In this document: positions 9,017 to 16,833 of the stretch, in pieces
Position numbering within the stretch: the first letter of the stretch is position 1
How the letters are laid out: each line of letters opens with the position of its first letter
Assembly (NCBI RefSeq): GCF_022267315.1
Contig: NZ_JAIKLE010000017.1
Coordinates: 62,001 to 126,000, forward strand
Reading direction: 5' to 3'
DNA: 64,000 nucleotides
DNA from: Maribellus maritimus
Lineage (GTDB): Bacteria > Bacteroidota > Bacteroidia > Bacteroidales > Prolixibacteraceae
Translations under genes and position numbers: made by a program
Notes under the pieces: generated by a model
What the model saw: the letters and a program-made list of their open reading frames with translations, nothing else
Told to the model about the DNA's origin: nothing
Databases searched by the model: none

Positions 9017-10135
9017 TTAAGTCGTTTTTCTGTAGCGCCAAATCGCCAAACTCAAAAAGATAACTCCCAGGAGCAAAAGAGAAAGAAATTCTTCCAGTAA
9101 ATCGATAAAGCCAGATCCCTTTAGTACTACATTTCTCATTATTTTCATAAAGTAGTACATTGGGTTGGCCCGGTCAATTGTTTGCGCCCAGTGTGGCATA
9201 CTTTCCACGGGCGTGAAAATCCCTCCCATCATTATAAAAATCATCATAAAAAAGAAACTTATAAACATGACTTGCTGCTGTGTGTCACTTACTGTCGAAA
9301 TAAACAAGCCAAGCCCGAGCGCACCCAAAAGAAAAACACTTGCAAAGGCGAATAAAACAAGGAGGTTGCCAACAACGGGCAGATCAAATACCAGCCAGGC
9401 GACTAAAAGGCCAAAGGCCAAATCAAACAAGGCGATTAACCAGAAAGGTACCAACTTGCCAATGATAAACTGATATTTTTTTACAGGAGTTACATTGAGT
9501 TGCTCAATGGTTCCGATTTCTTTTTCACGCACCAGGTTCATTCCCGACATAAACATACCAATAACAGTAACTAAAACGGCCAGAATGCCGGGTGCCATAA
9601 ACCAATGGTAATCGAGTTCGGTATTATACCAGTAGCTTTCTGATATTTTTACTTCGCCGGGTGGCGAAAATTCAGGAATACCTTTCCATTCGGCAATCAT
9701 ATTCTTGTTAAAATTCCCAATAATTCTCGATGAATAGGAATAAATAAGTTGTGCTGAATTTCCGTCGATGGCATTTACAAGGAGTTGTACCTGGGCTTTG
9801 TCATCGCGGATAAGGTTACGTTCCATATTGGGAGGTATAACGAGAATTGCATCAGCTTCATCGCTGAAGAGCATCTCTTCTCCAATGGTTTCGTCTGGCA
9901 CTGCAAATTCAAGATTATAGAACGGTATGGCATCGAATTTTGCAATCATTTCCCGGGATGTCTCAGAAAGATCTTTATCAACTACAACCATGTCGATTTT
10001 TTTCATATCGAAAGTTGCGGCAAAAACGAGTACAAGCATTTGTAGCAACGGCACTCCAAAAATCATAGGTAGCATCGTTTTATTCCGGAAAATCTGCCGG
10101 AATTCTTTCTGTAATATGTAGCGAATTGTTTTCAT
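9017..10135 (-). CDS. ABC-2 type transporter permease (YbhR-like)
   Basis: Membrane subunit of an ABC-2 exporter, 372 residues. One N-terminal transmembrane helix (about 20-42) is followed by a large periplasmic domain (about 45-170) and five C-terminal helices (about 175-365), the layout of the YhhJ/YbhR/YbhS group. The sequence VREKEIGTIEQLNVTPVKKYQFIIGKLVPF (about 203-232) is the typical cytoplasmic coupling segment. It is the last gene of the operon tetR-tolC-hlyD-ATPase-ATPase-permease-permease. A 70-bp repeat-filled gap separates it from its partner permease, with which it probably forms a heterodimer. The substrate is unknown; relatives export drugs or hydrophobic compounds. Confidence 0.9.
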   Translation of the reverse strand: MKTIRYILQKEFRQIFRNKTMLPMIFGVPLLQMLVLVFAATFDMKKIDMVVVDKDLSETSREMIAKFDAIPFYNLEFAVPDETIGEEMLFSDEADAILVIPPNMERNLIRDDKAQVQLLVNAIDGNSAQLIYSYSSRIIGNFNKNMIAEWKGIPEFSPPGEVKISESYWYNTELDYHWFMAPGILAVLVTVIGMFMSGMNLVREKEIGTIEQLNVTPVKKYQFIIGKLVPFWLIALFDLAFGLLVAWLVFDLPVVGNLLVLFAFASVFLLGALGLGLFISTVSDTQQQVMFISFFFMMIFIMMGGIFTPVESMPHWAQTIDRANPMYYFMKIMRNVVLKGSGFIDLLEEFLSLLLLGVIFLSLAIWRYRKTT

Positions 10136-10144
10136 TTGTTAATT

Positions 10145-10172
10145 GTTTCAGGTTGCACGTTACAAGCTGCAT
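10145..10172. repeat. Degenerate 7-bp-period tract
   Basis: Four consecutive heptamers, GTTTCAG GTTGCAC GTTACAA GCTGCAT, share the pattern GTTnCAn. The tract lies in the gap between the two permease genes, directly next to a GC-rich hairpin. The period matches the tracts at 11327, 12192, 12639, 60709 and 61149, although the unit sequence differs from tract to tract. Confidence 0.55.
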
Positions 10173-10177
10173 AGTTT

Positions 10178-10205
10178 CTCCCCCCTGGGGGAGTCAGAGG
10201 GGCTT
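10178..10205. repeat. REP-like GC-rich hairpin after the permease stop
   Basis: A C-run/G-run palindrome (CTCCCCCCTGGGGGAG, 10178-10193) is followed by TCAGAGGGGC and abuts the stop codon of the upstream permease at 10206. The element at 11433-11463 has the same plan: palindrome, then T(C/T)AG, then a G-rich block, then GCTT, then a stop codon. I read both as one dispersed repeat family placed immediately 3' of genes. It might also act as a weak terminator or mRNA stabiliser. Confidence 0.55.
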
Positions 10206-11312
10206 TTATTCCAACCTAATCTTAAATTTCCGTACGCTCACCGCAATAAAAAACAGAGTCATTCCAATCAGTATTAATGTTTCTTTCCATACGAAAAGAA
10301 TTCCCACTCCTTTAAGCATAATTGCACGAATAATGGTAACAAAATAACGGGCTGGCATAATATGGCTTATTACTTGTAAAACAACCGGCATGTTCTCTAT
10401 CGGGTAAATAAATCCTGACAAAATAATGGTTGGCAACATTAATCCAATCATCGATATAAACATGGCAGTCATTTGATTTTTTGCAGCAGTAGAAATAAGG
10501 ATACCCAAACACAGGGCCATCATGATAAACAAAATGGTTTCAAGCATCAATAAGATAAAACTTCCGGTAATGGGAACTCCAAAAACCAGATTACCAATAA
10601 GTACAATGACAAATGCATTTGCAACCGACAGCATAAGGTAGGGGATAACTTTCCCAATAATAATTTGCGCAGGTCGTAACGGCGAAACCAGTAGTATTTC
10701 CATGGTGCCCAATTCTTTTTCGCGAGTGATGGAAATAGAAGTCATCATAGCAGAAATGAGCATTAAAATGAGTGCCATAACACCGGGAACAAACATATAG
10801 GCACTTTTCATTTCTTCATTAAAATACATCCGTACTTCAGGTTGAATTTGCATAGGTAGCTGCAGATTCGGATACATCTTCTTTATGTAGTCGTTAATGA
10901 TTCCGGAAGTGTAAGAAATAACCAGGCGTGCGGTGTTTGGATCGGAAGCATCGGCAATAAGCTGTACATTTGCCTTTCCCTCCTTTTTTAATTTTTCTCC
11001 AAAATTGCTTTCAAAAACAATTACTTCTTTTACTTTTCCTTTTCTGAAAATATCTTCTATGCCGTTTGTATTTTCCAGGTTTTTATCGAGAATAAAATAT
11101 CCTGACGACAGTATTTTATTTGTAATTTGCTGCGTGGTTATATCTTTCGACTGGTCGTAAACAGCAATGTGTACATCCTTGATTTCGCTTTTAATAACTG
11201 TCCCGAAAATTAGCAGTTGGGCAATCGGAATTCCAAATAAAATCAACATCGTCCGCGGATCACGAAAAATGTGGAAGAATTCTTTTTTTATAAAAGATTT
11301 AAGCTGTTTCAT
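10206..11312 (-). CDS. ABC-2 type transporter permease (YbhS-like)
   Basis: Second membrane subunit of the exporter, 368 residues. It has the same architecture as its neighbour: an N-terminal helix (about 18-38) after KEFFHIFRDPRTM, a periplasmic domain to about 165, then five helices. The coupling segment TREKELGTMEILLVSPLRPAQIIIGKVIPY (about 195-224) is well conserved. The two permeases are alike but clearly diverged, which suggests a heterodimer driven by the two ATPase genes upstream. The stop codon touches a REP-like hairpin, and the 151-bp gap to the upstream ATPase holds two repeats. Confidence 0.9.
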   Translation of the reverse strand: MKQLKSFIKKEFFHIFRDPRTMLILFGIPIAQLLIFGTVIKSEIKDVHIAVYDQSKDITTQQITNKILSSGYFILDKNLENTNGIEDIFRKGKVKEVIVFESNFGEKLKKEGKANVQLIADASDPNTARLVISYTSGIINDYIKKMYPNLQLPMQIQPEVRMYFNEEMKSAYMFVPGVMALILMLISAMMTSISITREKELGTMEILLVSPLRPAQIIIGKVIPYLMLSVANAFVIVLIGNLVFGVPITGSFILLMLETILFIMMALCLGILISTAAKNQMTAMFISMIGLMLPTIILSGFIYPIENMPVVLQVISHIMPARYFVTIIRAIMLKGVGILFVWKETLILIGMTLFFIAVSVRKFKIRLE

Positions 11313-11326
11313 ATTTTAAAATAGCT

Positions 11327-11354
11327 GGAAGACGGAAGTCAGAAGAAAGAAGTT
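11327..11354. repeat. Degenerate 7-bp-period tract
   Basis: GGAAGAC GGAAGTC AGAAGAA AGAAGTT: four heptamers sharing the pattern (G/A)GAAGnn, in the permease/ATPase gap of the efflux operon. It has the same period as the tracts flanking the four-helix-bundle genes, but no such gene is beside it. Confidence 0.5.
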
Positions 11355-11432
11355 GAACCATTCAATTCCGATTTTTTGTCTTTCATTTTTATATTTCATT
11401 CTTTGTTGTTTATTCTTAGCTTATTTCCGGTT

Positions 11433-11463
11433 CCCCTCCGTTGGAGGGGTTAGGGGAGGCTTC
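11433..11463. repeat. REP-like GC-rich hairpin after the ATPase stop
   Basis: CCCCTCC-GTT-GGAGGGG (11433-11449) forms a perfect 7-bp hairpin, followed by TTAGGGGAGGCTTC, and abuts the stop codon of the ATPase gene at 11464. It is a structural relative of the element at 10178-10205. Confidence 0.55.
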
Positions 11464-12183
11464 TTACCTTGCTATTTTTATAAATACTTCGTCCATGTTT
11501 TTTGCATTGTATCTTTCTTTTAGTTTTGCGGGTGTGTCCAGTGCTTCAATTTTTCCGGCATCCATAATCGAAACGCGGTCGCAATATTCGGCTTCATCCA
11601 TGTAATGCGTAGTAACAAAAACAGTTATTCCGTTACTGGCTGCTTCATAAATCAAATCCCAGAATTTTCTGCGTGTAACCGGGTCAACGCCGCCAGTGGG
11701 CTCATCGAGAAATACGATTTTAGGTTCATGAAAAATGGCTACCGAAAAGGCCAGTTTCTGTTTCCATCCCAGAGGCAAGCCTGCAATCAACTTGTTTCTC
11801 GCATTTTCCATTTCCAGCTTTTTTAACAGTTCCGCCATTTTCTCTTTTCTTTTTTTGGGCGGTATTCCATAAATTCCAGCGTAAAGTCGTATGTTTTCAG
11901 CAACGGTTAAATCCTCATATAACGAGAATTTCTGACTCATATATCCTATGTTTTTTTTGATTTTTTCGGTCTCCCGGTAAATATCAAAACCTGCAACTTT
12001 TACATCTCCCGAAGTGGGAGAGGAGAGACCACATAAAATCCGGATAGCTGTTGTTTTGCCCGCACCATTTGCCCCAAGAAATCCAAATATTTCGCCTTTG
12101 TAAACGTCAAAACTCAGGTTGTCGTTGGCAGTGAAGGAACCGAATTTTTTGATGAGATTTTTTACTTTGATAATTTCTTCCAT
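11464..12183 (-). CDS. ABC transporter ATP-binding protein (second of two)
   Basis: Cytoplasmic ATPase subunit, 239 residues. Walker A is GANGAGKTT (about 38-46), the Q-loop is YMSQKFSLYEDL, and Walker B with the catalytic Glu is IVFLDEPTGG. The ABC signature reads LPLGWKQK instead of LSGGQ, a degenerate form also seen in the second ATPase half of YbhF-type proteins. In gammaproteobacterial relatives the two ATPase halves are fused; here they are separate genes with a four-helix-bundle gene between them. It probably pairs with the 302-residue ATPase at 12669-13577 to drive the two permeases. Confidence 0.92.
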   Translation of the reverse strand: MEEIIKVKNLIKKFGSFTANDNLSFDVYKGEIFGFLGANGAGKTTAIRILCGLSSPTSGDVKVAGFDIYRETEKIKKNIGYMSQKFSLYEDLTVAENIRLYAGIYGIPPKKRKEKMAELLKKLEMENARNKLIAGLPLGWKQKLAFSVAIFHEPKIVFLDEPTGGVDPVTRRKFWDLIYEAASNGITVFVTTHYMDEAEYCDRVSIMDAGKIEALDTPAKLKERYNAKNMDEVFIKIAR

Positions 12184-12191
12184 GTTGAATA

Positions 12192-12222
12192 AGTGATCAG
12201 TGGTCAGTCGCAGTGATCAGTT
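12192..12222. repeat. 7-bp-period tract, one flank of the four-helix-bundle gene
   Basis: Read on the plus strand the units are AGTGATC AGTGGTC AGTCGC AGTGATC AGTT, an AGTGATC-type heptamer with one 6-bp unit. The stop codon of the four-helix-bundle gene (12217-12219) lies inside it. The matching tract at 12639-12673 carries AGTGATC/AGTGAAC units on the opposite strand, so the two tracts bound the gene in inverted orientation. Confidence 0.7.
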
Positions 12223-12591
12223 AAGGTCTTTACTGCTACTGAATTTTTCTGGATTTAAAATCATGTAATTTATAAGTTTGCCAATTTCCTGTGTTTTGGC
12301 CTCGAATTTTTTAAATTCATCTTCTCCAATGTATTTACAGGCATAAGCAAATTCGAGCCAAACTAATGTCTCACTGTTTTCACCATCGGAATCCGTGAGT
12401 TTACTTTTATGCTTCGGATAATTTTTTTTACGGTAAGCTTCCGCAACATTGCTGCAGGTTGATCGGGAAGAACGCCGAATTTGGTCAGTCAGCGAATATT
12501 TTTCTTCCTTCGGAAAACTTTTGGAAATCTCGTATATTTCCATTGCTAGTTGGAAACCTATTTTGTAAACATGTAAGCTTCTGAAGTCCAT
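12217..12591 (-). CDS. Four-helix-bundle protein (23S rRNA IVP family)
   Basis: A 124-residue protein of the four-helix-bundle/S23 intervening-sequence family: MDFRSLHVYKIGFQLAMEIY at the start, SLTDQIRRSSRSTCSNVAEAYRKKN (about 38-62) in the middle, SETLVWLEFAYACKYI (about 73-88), then a last helix. Family members occur inside 23S rRNA intervening sequences in some bacteria and free-standing elsewhere; their biochemical function is not established. It sits within an efflux operon, in the same orientation, and heptamer tracts enclose it on both sides. Its stop codon and that of the upstream ATPase both fall inside those tracts, which suggests insertion as a cassette. The degraded relative at 60789-61153 has similar flanks. 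Confidence 0.88.
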   Translation of the reverse strand: MDFRSLHVYKIGFQLAMEIYEISKSFPKEEKYSLTDQIRRSSRSTCSNVAEAYRKKNYPKHKSKLTDSDGENSETLVWLEFAYACKYIGEDEFKKFEAKTQEIGKLINYMILNPEKFSSSKDLN

Positions 12592-12638
12592 AACTTTTTT
12601 AAAAAAGATTATATTATAATTTTATTACTTTCTAATTT

Positions 12639-12673
12639 GAACAGCGATCACTGTTCACTGATCGCTGTTCACT
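12639..12673. repeat. 7-bp-period tract with a perfect 12-bp inverted repeat
   Basis: On the minus strand the units are AGTGAAC AGCGATC AGTGAAC AGTGATC GCTGTTC. The same stretch contains an exact 12-bp inverted repeat, GAACAGCGATCA (12639-12650) and TGATCGCTGTTC (12659-12670), around an 8-nt loop. The stop codon of the upstream ATPase (12669-12671) lies in it. It could fold as a transcript hairpin at the ATPase 3' end. Confidence 0.7.
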
Positions 12674-13577
12674 TACTATTCGATTGCATACTCATAAATA
12701 CATCCTCAATTCCGGGAGAAATTTCTTCTACCACAATATTGTTATGGTTCTGTTTTTCGAGGTAAATATCCAGTTCATTGGTTTCAACATCGTCGTTAAT
12801 TCCGGTAAAGTGTACAAACTGTCCAAAAGCAAATACAGATTCGGCTTTTTCAAATGCTCTCAAATCGTTGATAAGACGGTACATTTCGTCAGATCTAATC
12901 TGGATAATTCTGCGCGGGAATTTTTCAGTAATTCGTTGTGGAGAATCCACGTTCAGAAGTTCTCCTTTTTGAATCAGAGCAACACGGTCGCATAAATTGG
13001 CTTCGTCCATATAGGGAGTTGAAACGAGTATCGTAATTCCCTTTTTCTGCAGTTTTTTTAGCATTTCCCAGAATTCCTTTCTTGATACTGCATCCACTCC
13101 GGTAGTTGGCTCGTCAAGGACGAGAATTTTGGGTTTATGGATGAGTGCACAGGAAAGTGCCAGTTTTTGTTTCATCCCTCCTGAAAGTTTTCCTGCCCGG
13201 CGGTTTTTGAATGGTTCTATTTGGTAATAAATATCACGTATAAGATCATAATTTTCTTGAACGGTTGTTCCAAAAACGGTAGCAAAAAAGTTAAGATTTT
13301 CCTCCACACTCAAATCCTGGTACAGGGAAAAACGTCCCGGCATATAACCAACGATGTGTCTGATCTTTTTAAAATCATTAACTACGTCCAGCCCATCCAT
13401 TTTAGCTTCACCTGACTCAGGTAGCAACAGTGTCGTTAAAATGCGCATCAAAGTGGTCTTTCCTGCTCCGTCGGGTCCAATTAGCCCAAACAATTCTCCT
13501 TCGTTTACTTTTAGAGAAATTTTTTTTACTGCTTGGTTTTCATTGTAGGACTTTGATATTTGGTTAATCTTTATCAC
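12669..13577 (-). CDS. ABC transporter ATP-binding protein (first of two)
   Basis: ATPase subunit of the efflux system, 302 residues. Walker A is GPDGAGKTT (about 33-41), the signature is the canonical LSGGMKQKLALS, and Walker B is ILVLDEPTTGVD. About 80 extra C-terminal residues follow the nucleotide-binding domain, ending in the typical GIEDVFMSM segment. It follows hlyD by 58 bp. With the LPLGWKQ-type ATPase downstream it corresponds to the two halves of YbhF. Its last codons and stop overlap the heptamer tract flanking the four-helix-bundle gene. Confidence 0.92.
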   Translation of the reverse strand: MIKINQISKSYNENQAVKKISLKVNEGELFGLIGPDGAGKTTLMRILTTLLLPESGEAKMDGLDVVNDFKKIRHIVGYMPGRFSLYQDLSVEENLNFFATVFGTTVQENYDLIRDIYYQIEPFKNRRAGKLSGGMKQKLALSCALIHKPKILVLDEPTTGVDAVSRKEFWEMLKKLQKKGITILVSTPYMDEANLCDRVALIQKGELLNVDSPQRITEKFPRRIIQIRSDEMYRLINDLRAFEKAESVFAFGQFVHFTGINDDVETNELDIYLEKQNHNNIVVEEISPGIEDVFMSMQSNSK

Positions 13578-13635
13578 CCTTTAAATTATTATAGTTTCGC
13601 TTTTAATTGTTGACAAATACGACCGAGACTGTATG

Positions 13636-14514
13636 CTATAAGTTCACTTCCCCGGGCATTCCAACCTTCAACGTACCATCGTTTTTTACTTTTACTTTAA
13701 CGGCATAAACCAGTTTAACTCTCTCTTCTTTTGTTTGAATAATTTTGGGTGTGAATTCAGCCTCCGAAGAAATCCAGTTTACCCTTCCACTTAGTTCCTG
13801 ATTTTCCGTTTCTGATTTGTCGATGACAACATTCACCTGTTGCCCGATTTTAACATTTGGGAGTTGTGCTCCGCTAACATAAACTTTTAATGTGAGTTCA
13901 TCTAAATCAGCTATTTTAAAAAGTGGTTTCCCCGGGGTTGCCAATTCACCCTGTTCTATGTAGGTTTCCAGAATTGTTCCACTTACGGGTGACTCTACCT
14001 GACAACGTTGAAATAAATCTTCGGCAGTTTCTTTTTGAGTTTCCAAAATATCCAGTTCCTTGTTAACAGATGTAAATTGTGTTCGCGTGCCTGCAATTTG
14101 TTTTTTTATTACACTGATTTGGCTTGTTACATCGTCCAGTTGCTTTTGTGTGGCAGCCTGATCTTTTACCATCTGTGCTACCCTTTTCTTATTTGTCTCC
14201 AGATTTTTAATCTGTTCCTCATATATTTCTATTTGCGATTGTATCGATTGTTTTTTTGATAGTGTAGCTGATTTTTGCGCATCAATTTGTTTTAGTTTTA
14301 AATCAATCTGAACAGTATCGATTAAGGCAGCCATAAAACCGGCTTCTATTTTTTGCCCTTTTTCAATATTTAACTGAAGAATTTTTCCTGATGATTCGGA
14401 TGATACAATTACGGGGTCAGCTTCAAAATTCCCAAAAGCATCCGATTTTTCGTCTGTATTGTTGCAGCTAAAAAGAAGTGCTGCAAACAACATAATTAAT
14501 AAAATCTTTTTCAT
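13636..14514 (-). CDS. HlyD/YbhG-type membrane fusion lipoprotein
   Basis: Periplasmic adaptor linking the ABC exporter to TolC, 292 residues. An SPII signal with lipobox LLFSC (C17) anchors it to a membrane. Next come a biotinyl-lipoyl half (EADPVIVSSESSGKILQL, about 31-48), a long coiled-coil hairpin (about 75-170), the second lipoyl half with VESPVSGTILETYIEQGELA, and a beta-barrel domain to the end (LKVGMPGEVNL). It lies between tolC and the first ATPase gene. A lipid-anchored adaptor is common in Bacteroidota efflux systems. Confidence 0.92.
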   Translation of the reverse strand: MKKILLIMLFAALLFSCNNTDEKSDAFGNFEADPVIVSSESSGKILQLNIEKGQKIEAGFMAALIDTVQIDLKLKQIDAQKSATLSKKQSIQSQIEIYEEQIKNLETNKKRVAQMVKDQAATQKQLDDVTSQISVIKKQIAGTRTQFTSVNKELDILETQKETAEDLFQRCQVESPVSGTILETYIEQGELATPGKPLFKIADLDELTLKVYVSGAQLPNVKIGQQVNVVIDKSETENQELSGRVNWISSEAEFTPKIIQTKEERVKLVYAVKVKVKNDGTLKVGMPGEVNL

Positions 14515-14571
14515 TGTATTTTGGTTTTAAATCCTTTACATATTTCTGAATACTCTAGCTCTGAACAGCGA

Positions 14572-15837
14572 CTATTCATTGAATATTTTTCCTTTAATTA
14601 AATTATACTTTTCTTTTGCTTCGTTGAGTTGAATGCGGTGAAGTTCAACGTTCAATTTTGCAATGGTTTCTGCTTGTACATCCTGTATATAATCTGAAGT
14701 TGTTATTGTTTCGTTTTCCAACCTTGAGGCGGATGATTGGGCAATTTCGGTGCGCAGCGTTACTATTTTTGTATCTGTTTCAATTAATTTTTCAAGTTTG
14801 CTGATTTGTTCATTCTGCTGGGCGAGAAGCAGTTTTATATTTTGATTGAATGTTTCTTCCTGTTGTGAAATCATTTTCGATTGCAGCTGAAGTATTTCCT
14901 TCTGGCGGTTGGTTTTTTTCCAATCGAACGCATTCCACGATAATCCAACTCCGACAAGATAATAGGTGTCAAATTTGTCATTCAACATATTTAAAGCAGG
15001 TTTACCGTAACCAGCCTGTCCAAATCCAAAAACTTTTGGGTTGCGACTTTTTGTCAATAAATCGCTTTGCCTTTCGAATTGATTTTTTTGGGAAGCAAAC
15101 AAATCCAGTTCCGGTCGTGATAATTCATCGTGCTTATTTAGTTCCGAAGCGTTATATTTCAGTACTGAATTTTTATTGATTGTTTGTCCGGTTAAAATGG
15201 TCAGTATCTGAATCGCTGTTTTTTTGCCGGCGTCCAATTGCAGAGCACTTTGTTCGATGTTTAAGATTTCAACTTCGAGAGAAAGTGCGTTGGATTTTTC
15301 TATCATTTGGTTTTCCACTCCTGATTGAACCATTTTGAGTTTTTCCTGCAATACTTTTTTTTGGGCAGCCAGCACTTCCTTTTGTTTGTCCATTGCCAGC
15401 GCTGTAAAAAATGCCTGTGAAATCTGTTCAGTCAACTTGTACAATTCTACTTCAAGCTGGCTAAGATTACTTTGTAGAATTGCTTCCTCCAGTTTTGTGT
15501 TCGATGTCGAAATTCCACCATCCCAGATGTTTTGTTTAAACTCTGCATAGGTTTTATACTGGTCTTTCGAAACGGAAGGGATATCAATTCCCGGCATGGA
15601 AATATTTACGCTGGTAACATCCGACTGGTAGGTTGCCTGTCCGTTTAGCGCAAGCTGCGGCAGATAATTGGTTTTTATGTTTTCTTTTTTTAAAGACGTA
15701 ATTTCCTGCCAAACTTCCGCTTGTTTTAAATTAGGGTAGTTTTCACGCGCCCAGTTATAACAATTGTCCAACAGAATCTCCTGTTGTGCAAATGCCAACT
15801 GCGTGGGTAGCAGTAATAAAATTAATAGCTTTTTCAT
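14572..15837 (-). CDS. TolC family outer-membrane efflux protein
   Basis: Outer-membrane channel of the tripartite exporter, 421 residues, with a signal peptide ending LAFAQ. Two OEP repeats made of long coiled-coil helices are visible (about 90-210 and 290-410), with heptad-like stretches such as QSNLSQLEVELYKLTEQ and FNQNIKLLLAQQNEQISKL. Its start overlaps the tetR stop by 4 nt (ATGA), indicating translational coupling. The stop lies in a short sequence resembling the GAACAGCGA repeat of 12639-12670. Confidence 0.92.
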   Translation of the reverse strand: MKKLLILLLLPTQLAFAQQEILLDNCYNWARENYPNLKQAEVWQEITSLKKENIKTNYLPQLALNGQATYQSDVTSVNISMPGIDIPSVSKDQYKTYAEFKQNIWDGGISTSNTKLEEAILQSNLSQLEVELYKLTEQISQAFFTALAMDKQKEVLAAQKKVLQEKLKMVQSGVENQMIEKSNALSLEVEILNIEQSALQLDAGKKTAIQILTILTGQTINKNSVLKYNASELNKHDELSRPELDLFASQKNQFERQSDLLTKSRNPKVFGFGQAGYGKPALNMLNDKFDTYYLVGVGLSWNAFDWKKTNRQKEILQLQSKMISQQEETFNQNIKLLLAQQNEQISKLEKLIETDTKIVTLRTEIAQSSASRLENETITTSDYIQDVQAETIAKLNVELHRIQLNEAKEKYNLIKGKIFNE

Positions 15838-16448
15838 TTTATTAAAATTGAATGTAAAATGAATTCTGTAATTGTTTTTTTTCTTCGCTCAATAAATGTC
15901 TTGTAGGCTTCTTTGTCGTTTTCAAAAAACATTATGGTCATTAGCGGTCCGGCTGCAATAGGAAAAATACTTAACCCAAGGATATTGACCAGGAGGTCCC
16001 GCGGATCCATTTTTCTAATTCTTCCGGCTTCCATTTCTTTTTTGAACATAGCAAAAATCTTGTCAGGTTGAATTCCGGTTCCTTTTATGATTTTTGCCAA
16101 AAAATCAGGATTTCGATTCATTTCTTTCAAAATAAAAGTTGGAAGAAATGGATTCTTCATTAATAAATCAATGTAGCTCTCAACAAAAATTCCCAGCTTT
16201 TTCTCAATCGGTAAATCAGAGTACACCATATCCATGAGGTTGGGTAATATTTTGCTAAAAACTTTTTTGAAAATAGCATCAAACAATTTTTCTTTTGTTC
16301 TGAAATAGTAATGAAGCAAAGCCTTGTTAATGCCTGCTTCGTCTGCAATTTCCTGCATCCGGGCGCCATCCATTCCTTTTTTGATAAATACATTTTGTGC
16401 GGCGTTCAGAATCTTTTCTTCAGCGTTGTCTTTTTTTATTTCATTCAT
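15834..16448 (-). CDS. TetR family transcriptional regulator
   Basis: A 204-residue repressor-type protein. The N-terminal helix-turn-helix (about 8-55) reads EEKILNAAQNVFIKKGMDGARMQEIADEAGINKALLHYYFRTKEKLFDAIF, a clear TetR_N domain; the rest is a helical ligand-binding and dimerisation domain. It is the first gene of the efflux operon and overlaps tolC by 4 nt, so it likely autoregulates and senses an exported compound. An inverted repeat at 16478-16549 upstream of its start is the plausible operator. Confidence 0.93.
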   Translation of the reverse strand: MNEIKKDNAEEKILNAAQNVFIKKGMDGARMQEIADEAGINKALLHYYFRTKEKLFDAIFKKVFSKILPNLMDMVYSDLPIEKKLGIFVESYIDLLMKNPFLPTFILKEMNRNPDFLAKIIKGTGIQPDKIFAMFKKEMEAGRIRKMDPRDLLVNILGLSIFPIAAGPLMTIMFFENDKEAYKTFIERRKKTITEFILHSILIK

Positions 16449-16477
16449 TTTATTAAAAAGTTTAACTAAATTGTTTA

Positions 16478-16549
16478 ACTACTTGGTCAAAATTAGAATG
16501 AATATATTGATTAACCAAATGTTTTAACTGAAAAGTTTAACCAAGTAGT
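16478..16549. promoter_or_regulatory. Putative TetR operator and efflux-operon promoter region
   Basis: ACTACTTGGTCAAA (16478-16491) and TTTAACCAAGTAGT (16536-16549) are inverted copies with one mismatch in 14 bp. They are 44 bp apart and 30-101 bp upstream of tetR. Between and around them GTTTAAC/TTTAACT half-sites recur (near 16470, 16474, 16531, 16536). This fits a two-site operator for the adjacent TetR. The rest of the 16449-16833 intergenic stretch shows no gene that I can support. Confidence 0.5.
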
Positions 16550-16833
16550 AAAAAATATATCACAATCTTTTTAATTTGTTTTTGTTACGCCTTTACAAGT
16601 GAGATAGGGGGCTTTTCAAGTTGCTTCGATTGCTTTGTTAATTGTTTTCTTTTTAAAAAGAATTAATAGCTGATCGATTCGAAAAACAAAATGGGGCAAA
16701 TTGTCCAGATTTTAGAAAAACTTTGATTATCAGGTTTATTAACTGCGTTTTCTTAAAGATGTTCTGCATCTTCTGTTATTTTTGTAATGAAGTTTTATGG
16801 ATGTTGTTAATCTTCTTTATTAAAAAAATAGGC

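Noticed and set aside
9165-9473. A 102-codon plus-strand frame opposite the permease, and similar antisense frames across the window
   Set aside because: These overlap well-supported genes on the other strand, have low-complexity or basic translations and no recognisable domains.
12217-12591. Interpretation as a 23S rRNA intervening sequence in place
   Set aside because: No rRNA sequence flanks the gene; the neighbours are ABC transporter genes.
12192-12673. CRISPR-like short repeats
   Set aside because: Units are 7 bp, degenerate and contiguous, without spacers and without cas genes.
16723-16833. Upstream 37-codon extension of the surface protein
   Set aside because: It would place an extra hydrophobic, cysteine-rich stretch before a complete signal peptide; the ATG at 16834 gives a normal secreted protein.
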